Assembly: GCA_020025875.1 (NCBI GenBank)
Contig: JAHHRI010000027.1
Location: 1-17,674, forward strand
Direction: 5' to 3'
Origin: Alphaproteobacteria bacterium
Lineage (GTDB): Bacteria > Pseudomonadota > Alphaproteobacteria > RF32 > CAG-239
Length of the DNA: 17,674 nucleotides
Below, piece after piece: positions 13,168-17,674 of this stretch. The translations under genes were made by a program, and so were the position numbers. How positions within the stretch are numbered: position 1 is the stretch's first letter; each line of letters opens with the position of its first letter. The notes below the pieces were generated by a model, which saw only the letters and a program-made list of their open reading frames with translations, was not told where the DNA came from and ran no database searches.

Positions 13168-13659
13168 ATGCCACAGCTTGATTTTTCCATGTTTCCGTCG
13201 CAAGCCTTTTGGTTGGTTGTCTGCTTTACGCTGATGTGGCTGATTATGGCCAAAATGATTGTGCCTAAAATTACCGATATTTTGAACCGGCGGCAGCGTA
13301 AAATAGATGATTATCTGACGGCAGCCGAGTCGTTTCGTCAGGCGGCGGAAGAAACTTTGGAAAAATATGAGAACGCTTTGCGCGAAGTAAATGCGGAAGC
13401 CTTGCAAAATCTGCATAAAGCTGCCGAAACCTTGGATAAAAAAATGGCCGACAGAGAAGCGGAAAAGGCGCGTTTATTGGCCGAAGCCATGGCAGAAAAC
13501 GAGCGTTTGACGGAAGAAAATCGGCGGCAGACGATGGAGCAGATCGAAAACATTGCCGTAGATTTGTCGGTGCTGATCAGTCATCGGCTGGGGCTCGGCG
13601 AAGTGATTGCCGACAAAGATGTTATTGCGACGGCAAAACGGAGGCAAAACAATGAGTGA
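13168..13659 (+). CDS. F0F1 ATP synthase subunit b'
   Basis: A 163-residue peripheral-stalk subunit with one N-terminal membrane helix (about 13-33, 'AFWLVVCFTLMWLIMAKMIVPKI') followed by a long charged helix that forms a coiled coil with subunit b. 'MPQLDFSMFPSQAFWL' is the usual start of the b' form found in alphaproteobacteria, cyanobacteria and plastids, which use a b/b' heterodimer. Gene order after atpE and before a second b gene supports this. Two ribosome-site-like purine runs (GAGGA, GAGGGG) precede the ATG. It overlaps the next gene by 8 bases. Confidence 0.92.
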   Translation: MPQLDFSMFPSQAFWLVVCFTLMWLIMAKMIVPKITDILNRRQRKIDDYLTAAESFRQAAEETLEKYENALREVNAEALQNLHKAAETLDKKMADREAEKARLLAEAMAENERLTEENRRQTMEQIENIAVDLSVLISHRLGLGEVIADKDVIATAKRRQNNE

Positions 13660-14269
13660 GCAGGTGGTCAATGTGGGCAGCCGCGAGCTGCTTGACGCAA
13701 CACAACAAGCCGTGGTCGGTGCCGCCAGCAATGTGGAAACAATGTTGCAGGATACCGCGGAAGAACTTCGGGGAAGCGGAGAGGTTTTTTATCTGACGGC
13801 AGAATTTTGGGTAGGCATGACATTTGTGCTGGTGGTTGCCGCTTTGTTCGTGCCGCTGAAAAAAGCGCTGCTGGCATACTTGGGGCAATATGCGGCGAAA
13901 GAAGCCGGACGGATCAGCGAGGCGGAAAACCTGAAAACGGAAGCGCGAAAACTGTTGGCTGCCTACGAACAAAAACTTGAAAATTTTGGTCAGGAAAAAG
14001 TCGGCATTCTCGAAAAAGCCAAAAAGGAAGCAAGTGAGGCAAAAAAGCGAGCTTTGGCGGCGTTAAATCAAAAAATGTCGGCGGAGGAAAAAAGCGTCAA
14101 CGAGAGGATCGGGCGCGAATCTCGTCGCGCCGAAAGCGAATTGACTTCGCTGGTGACCGAGCGAACGATTCAGCTGCTGAAAGATACGCTGGCGGACAAA
14201 CTCGATGAGCGCGCTCACGACAAGCTGATTGACGAATCGATTGCCAAAATAGGCCGTTTGCCACAATAA
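13652..14269 (+). CDS. atpF: F0F1 ATP synthase subunit b, with N-terminal extension
   Basis: A 205-residue partner of b'. The ATG at 13652 overlaps the b' stop (ATGAGTGA) and has GGAGG 7 bases upstream. The membrane helix comes late, about residues 50-70 (AEFWVGMTFVLVVAALFVP), after some 45 residues of polar, partly helical sequence. Most b subunits start a few residues before the helix. The rest is a long Ala/Glu/Lys-rich coiled coil ending with a short delta-binding region. F1 genes (atpHAGDC) do not follow, as usual for alphaproteobacteria, where F0 and F1 operons are split. It is the last gene of the operon. Confidence 0.92.
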   Translation: MSEQVVNVGSRELLDATQQAVVGAASNVETMLQDTAEELRGSGEVFYLTAEFWVGMTFVLVVAALFVPLKKALLAYLGQYAAKEAGRISEAENLKTEARKLLAAYEQKLENFGQEKVGILEKAKKEASEAKKRALAALNQKMSAEEKSVNERIGRESRRAESELTSLVTERTIQLLKDTLADKLDERAHDKLIDESIAKIGRLPQ

Positions 14270-14441
14270 ATATATGCCAAAATATACAAAAGCAAAGTTC
14301 CGCGGGTGTTTAAAAATCTGCCGGATCGGAGAGTGCTTTTTTTAAAGCCGATGTTCTTGCTCAAATGCCGTTGATCGGGGCTTTTAAGCAGATCGTTTTC
14401 GGCGTTGCGCAAAAAGCTGAAACTTGCCTTGTGCGGGCATT
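14270..14441. other. Non-coding stretch after the F0 operon
   Basis: No gene is supported here. Short open frames run on the minus strand through 14215-14550 and 14384-14707, with protein-like bits but no ribosome sites; one runs antisense into atpF and the other into the ppdK start. No terminator directly follows atpF; the first good hairpin is at 14442. The sequence may be a long 3' trailer of the operon or a decayed element. Confidence 0.4.
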
Positions 14442-14494
14442 GCCTCCAAAAGCGGTGTTGAAAAAGACACCGCTTTTTTGGAGGCTTGATTTTT
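14442..14494 (+). terminator. Large hairpin, likely terminator of the F0 operon
   Basis: GCCTCC plus AAAAGCGGTGT (14442-14458) pair with ACACCGCTTTT plus GGAGGC (14467-14485) with a 2-base bulge, 17 pairs in all. The T-run lies partly inside the stem, and TTGATTTTT follows. The inner 11-bp stem with six T also acts alone as a classic terminator. It is about 170 bases past atpF. Confidence 0.75.
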
Positions 14495-14572
14495 GGCGAA
14501 AACCCTTGTCGCAGGTGTCGCGCGGCTGTTAATAAACAGATGGGAAACAAAGATTTTGCTTGAAGAATCGCC

Positions 14573-14590
14573 AGAAGTGTTATAACTTCT
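14573..14590. promoter_or_regulatory. Dyad next to the ppdK promoter, possible operator
   Basis: AGAAGT (14573-14578) and ACTTCT (14585-14590) form an inverted repeat with a 6-base centre (GTTATA). It touches the proposed -35 box of ppdK. The shape fits a site for a dimeric regulator. Confidence 0.35.
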
Positions 14591-14619
14591 TGAACTGAAT
14601 TTGTTTAAAATCATATTTT
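14590..14619 (+). promoter_or_regulatory. Possible ppdK promoter
   Basis: TTGAAC (14590-14595) is followed by TATTTT (14614-14619, spacer 18) or CATATT (14612-14617, spacer 16). It would give a leader of about 60 bases before the ppdK start. Confidence 0.4.
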
Positions 14620-14685
14620 GCATGAATTTTTTGAGAAGTGTGATTTTTGTGTCAACCTTAATAGCTATAGGAGCTAAGAATAACC

Positions 14686-17382
14686 ATGAGTAAATGGGTA
14701 TATACATTTGGAAATGGCCAAGCCGAAGGCGATGCCTCCATGCGAAACCTCCTGGGCGGCAAGGGTGCCAATTTGGCGGAAATGAACGTCGTTGGTTTGC
14801 CTGTTCCTCCCGGATTTACAGTTACGACTGAAGTCTGCACCTACTACTATGCCAACAACAAGACTTATCCTGCCGATCTGAAAGATCAGGTTAAGGCTGC
14901 CGTTGCCGGCGTTGAAAAAATCATGGGCAAGAAATTTGCCGATGCCGAAAACCCGCTGCTGTTCTCGGTTCGTTCAGGTGCCCGCGTTTCCATGCCGGGT
15001 ATGATGGATACGGTTTTGAACCTCGGTCTGAATGACGAAACAGTTAAGGCTTTGGCCAAAGCTTCCGGCTCGGAAAGATTTGCCTACGACTCTTACCGTC
15101 GTTTCTTGCAGATGTTTTCCGACGTTGTTCTCGGCGCCGATTTGGATGAATATGAAGGTGCTCTCGAGGCGATGAAGAAAGCTAAAGGTTGCAAGTCTGA
15201 TACCGACCTGACCGCGGAAGACCTCAAAGAATTGGTCAATGAATATAAAGAAATCGGCAAAAAGCTGGGTAAAGTTGTTCCGCAAGATCCGTGGGATCAG
15301 CTGTGGGCCGGCATCGGCGCCGTATTCGGCTCATGGATGGCTGCCCGTGCAATCACCTACCGCAAACTCAACAACATCCCCGGCGACTGGGGTACTGCCG
15401 TTAACGTTCAAACGATGGTTTTCGGCAATGCAGGTGAAGATTGCGCTACCGGCGTATGCTTCTCGCGTGATCCGGCAACCGGCGAAAACGTTTATTATGG
15501 CGAATATTTGATTAATGCCCAAGGCGAAGATGTTGTGGCAGGTATTCGCACACCGCAGCCGATGGCGTCTAAGGGCGACGGCACTTCGCTGGAAGAAAAA
15601 TGGCCGCACCTTTATCAGGAACTGGTTGATGTCCGCACCAATCTTGAAAAACACTACAAAGATATGCAGGATATGGAATTTACCATTGAACACGGCAAAC
15701 TGTGGATGCTGCAATGCCGCAACGGAAAGCGCACCGCTGCCGCTGCCGTTCGCATGGCTGTAGAAATGGTTGAAGAAGGGCTGATCAACAAAGAAGAAGC
15801 TATTATGCGTGTTGGTGCCGACCAGCTTGACCAGCTGCTGCACCCGATGCTTGATCCGAAAGCCGAAAAGAAAGTTATTGCCACCGGTTTGCCGGCTTCT
15901 CCGGGAGCTGCCGTCGGTCGCGCCGTATTTAATGCGGAAGATGCCGAGGCATGGGCAGCCAAAGGCGAGAAAGTGATTCTCGTTCGTAACGAAACCTCGC
16001 CGGAAGATATTGGCGGTATGCACGCTTCGCAAGGGGTGATCACCGCTCGCGGCGGTATGACTTCCCACGCGGCCGTTGTTGCCCGCGGTATGGGTACGCC
16101 GTGCGTTTCCGGTTCTCATGAAATTCATATTGATTATGCCAAAAAGACCATGACAACCGACAACGGCGTGGTTATTAAAGAAGGCGACTGGGTATCTCTG
16201 GATGGCGCCAAAGGACAGATCATTGAAGGTCAGGTTCCGACCGTAAAGGCCGATACCAACAGCGGCAATTTCGGTAAGCTGATGGGTTGGGTTGACGAGA
16301 TCCGTACCTTGGAAGTTCGCGCTAATGCCGAAACACCGAAAGACGCTCAGACAGCGCGTGATTTTGGTGCTCAGGGTATTGGTTTGGCACGTACGGAACA
16401 TATGTTCTTTGACGCTGCTCGTATTCCGGATATGCGTACCATGATTTTGGCCGACAACGAAGAAGGCCGCCGTGCCGCTTTGGATCGTCTGTTGCCTTAT
16501 CAGAAACAGGACTTCAAAGATCTGTTCAAGATTATGGAAGGACTGCCGGTGGTTATTCGTCTGTTGGATCCGCCGCTGCATGAGTTCTTGCCCAACACTG
16601 AGGCAGAAATGCAGGAACTGGCCAACAAAATGGGGATAACGCTGGAAAAAGTTAAACAGCGCGCCAACTCCTTGCACGAAGCCAACCCGATGTTGGGACA
16701 CCGTGGCTGTCGTTTGCCGATTACCTATCCGGAAATTTGCGAAATGCAGACTCGTGCCATTTTGGAAGCTGCTTTGGAATGCGATGCCGAAGGCATAAAA
16801 GTGCTGCCGGAAATCGAAGTTCCGTTGACCGGTTCGAAGAAAGAGTTGGATATTGTTAAAAACATCATTGATACCACCGCCGAAAAGATTTTCGCCGAAA
16901 AAGGCAAAAAGATCAAATACGAAGTTGGTTCGATGATTGAACTGCCGCGCGCGGCTCTGAAAGCCGACGAATTGGCTCAGTCTGCCGAATTTTTCGGTTT
17001 TGGTACCAACGACCTGACTCAGACCACTTTGGGTATGAGCCGTGATGATACCGGTGCCATTTTGGACGAATATCGTGCCCGTGGCGTTTATGTTGCCGAT
17101 CCGTTTGCTTCGATCGACGTTGAAGGTGTCGGTTTCTTGGTTAAGCTGGCTTGTGAAAAGGCACGCTGCGCCAATCCGAGTATTTGGCTTGGTGTTTGCG
17201 GCGAACATGGCGGCGATCCGGCGTCTATCGACTTCTTCCAGACATGCGGCATGAACTATGTTTCTTGCTCGCCGTACCGTGTTCCGGTTGCGCGTTTGGC
17301 TGCTGCTCAGGCTGCCGTTCGCCACAAGAATGACAAGAAGGAAGAATGCAAGGATTCTTGCTGCTGCAAAAAAGCTTGCTAA
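14686..17382 (+). CDS. ppdK: Pyruvate, phosphate dikinase
   Basis: An 898-residue enzyme interconverting pyruvate + ATP + phosphate with PEP + AMP + pyrophosphate. The ATP-grasp domain (about 1-340) starts with GGKGANLAEM and has SVRSGARVSMPGMMDTVLNLG. The swivelling phosphohistidine domain holds GGMTSHAAVVARGMG with catalytic H461 and the regulatory-type T459. The C-terminal TIM barrel binds pyruvate, with ARTEHMF (568-574), GHRGCRL, FGTNDLTQ and catalytic C838 in GVCGEHGGDP. This is PPDK and not PEP synthase. An unusual tail follows residue 880: KNDKKEECKDSCCCKKAC, with five Cys in the last 11 residues. AGGAG lies 12 bases before the ATG. PPDK can run towards ATP from PEP in organisms without pyruvate kinase. 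Confidence 0.97.
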   Translation: MSKWVYTFGNGQAEGDASMRNLLGGKGANLAEMNVVGLPVPPGFTVTTEVCTYYYANNKTYPADLKDQVKAAVAGVEKIMGKKFADAENPLLFSVRSGARVSMPGMMDTVLNLGLNDETVKALAKASGSERFAYDSYRRFLQMFSDVVLGADLDEYEGALEAMKKAKGCKSDTDLTAEDLKELVNEYKEIGKKLGKVVPQDPWDQLWAGIGAVFGSWMAARAITYRKLNNIPGDWGTAVNVQTMVFGNAGEDCATGVCFSRDPATGENVYYGEYLINAQGEDVVAGIRTPQPMASKGDGTSLEEKWPHLYQELVDVRTNLEKHYKDMQDMEFTIEHGKLWMLQCRNGKRTAAAAVRMAVEMVEEGLINKEEAIMRVGADQLDQLLHPMLDPKAEKKVIATGLPASPGAAVGRAVFNAEDAEAWAAKGEKVILVRNETSPEDIGGMHASQGVITARGGMTSHAAVVARGMGTPCVSGSHEIHIDYAKKTMTTDNGVVIKEGDWVSLDGAKGQIIEGQVPTVKADTNSGNFGKLMGWVDEIRTLEVRANAETPKDAQTARDFGAQGIGLARTEHMFFDAARIPDMRTMILADNEEGRRAALDRLLPYQKQDFKDLFKIMEGLPVVIRLLDPPLHEFLPNTEAEMQELANKMGITLEKVKQRANSLHEANPMLGHRGCRLPITYPEICEMQTRAILEAALECDAEGIKVLPEIEVPLTGSKKELDIVKNIIDTTAEKIFAEKGKKIKYEVGSMIELPRAALKADELAQSAEFFGFGTNDLTQTTLGMSRDDTGAILDEYRARGVYVADPFASIDVEGVGFLVKLACEKARCANPSIWLGVCGEHGGDPASIDFFQTCGMNYVSCSPYRVPVARLAAAQAAVRHKNDKKEECKDSCCCKKAC

Positions 17383-17422
17383 GAAATGCGTCGGATAAGC
17401 TCGTTTAGAGTATAAAACACGC

Positions 17423-17470
17423 AAAAGGGAAAATTCTGCCGCATAACAAATGAGACAGGTTTTCCCTTTT
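17423..17470 (+). terminator. First ppdK terminator
   Basis: Perfect 11-bp A/T-rich stem (17423-17433 with 17460-17470), with a long loop holding a possible CTG/CAG inner pairing; TTTT closes it. It lies 40 bases after the stop. Confidence 0.65.
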
Positions 17471-17485
17471 CTTGCTCCAAAAGAT

Positions 17486-17517
17486 AAACCATCGGTTATG
17501 CCGGTGGTTTTCTTTTT
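17486..17517 (+). terminator. Second ppdK terminator
   Basis: Stem AAACCATCGG / CCGGTGGTTT (17486-17495 with 17501-17510, one G-U), loop TTATG, followed by TCTTTTTT. It lies 16 bases beyond the first hairpin, so ppdK has tandem terminators. Confidence 0.85.
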
Positions 17518-17532
17518 TGCTCAAGTTTAAAA

Positions 17533-17674
17533 GGGACGAAAGAGCGGGGAAACGAGGGAAAAAGAGGGTGTGAGGAGCGGCGGAAGTGAAACGAGGAGGA
17601 ACAGGGGCGAGGGACGAAAGAGCGGGGAGTGAGGGAAAAAGAGGGAGCGAGGAGCGGCGGAAGTGAAACGAGGA
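17533..17674. repeat. Purine-rich tandem repeat, 78-bp unit, cut by the window end
   Basis: The block starting GGGACGAAAGAGCGGGGA at 17533 begins again at 17611, so the period is 78 bp. The first copy (17533-17610) is complete and the second (17611-17674) is truncated by the window. Matching stretches include AGGAGCGGCGGAAGTGAAAC. The second copy lacks one base relative to the first and has a few changes. 67 of 78 bases in the first copy are purines on this strand. The one-base deletion shifts any frame, so it is probably not coding. Confidence 0.85.

Noticed and set aside
13607..13651. Upstream ATG for atpF inside the b' gene
   Set aside because: The ATG at 13652 has GGAGG at 7 bases and a typical 8-base overlap.
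15331..17424. 697-codon open frame antisense to ppdK
   Set aside because: Long, but low-complexity Asn/Phe/Arg-rich translation typical of a shadow of a strongly biased gene; no start signals.

Overview
The window looks like chromosome of an uncultured, fairly AT-rich alphaproteobacterium, probably host-associated. The signs are a self-contained F0 operon (atpI-atpB-atpE-b'-b) without the F1 genes, a DUF721/DciA gene directly before a dsbA-like gene, a short-form psd coupled to pssA, and a PPDK-type pyruvate phosphate dikinase. The alphaproteobacterial assignment rests on family and synteny knowledge. The host-associated part is a weaker inference. Nothing here names a species.

Layout. 1-1500 (minus): an orphan NarL/LuxR response regulator and a dCMP deaminase. 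1502-2902 (plus): enolase with its own promoter and terminator. 2930-5051 (minus): three small, mutually related proteins of unknown function (called P1, P2 and P3 here), each with its own promoter and terminator, separated by repeat-bearing and structured non-coding DNA. 5111-6755 (minus): the psd-pssA operon for phosphatidylethanolamine. 6802-6977 (plus): tRNA-Leu(UAA) with promoter and terminator. 7001-7974 (minus): a membrane-anchored beta-rich protein and a 60-residue protein. 8149-9212 (plus): a flavin-reductase-fold protein with a long basic tail. 9202-9592: no confident gene; it holds a broken reading frame beside an 8-G tract. 9555-10351 (minus): an 8-stranded-type outer membrane barrel. 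10462-14269 (plus): dciA, dsbA-like, atpI, atpB, atpE, atpF' and atpF, closely spaced and with no obvious intrinsic terminator between them. 14573-17517 (plus): ppdK with a candidate operator and tandem terminators. 17533-17674: a purine-rich 78-bp tandem repeat that runs off the window.

How the parts work together. Enolase makes PEP and PPDK interconverts PEP and pyruvate, so two PEP-node enzymes lie in the window. Psd and PssA supply the main membrane phospholipid. The F0 genes build the proton channel and stator of ATP synthase. DciA is the presumed DnaB loader and the DsbA-like protein acts on envelope disulfides.

The least explained material is the P1-P2-P3 paralogue cluster with its leaders that lack Shine-Dalgarno sequences, a possible pseudoknot before P3, a glycine-poor subunit c, the disordered tail on the flavin reductase, a cysteine-rich PPDK tail and the 78-bp purine repeat. 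I found no CRISPR array, transposase, phage gene or restriction system.
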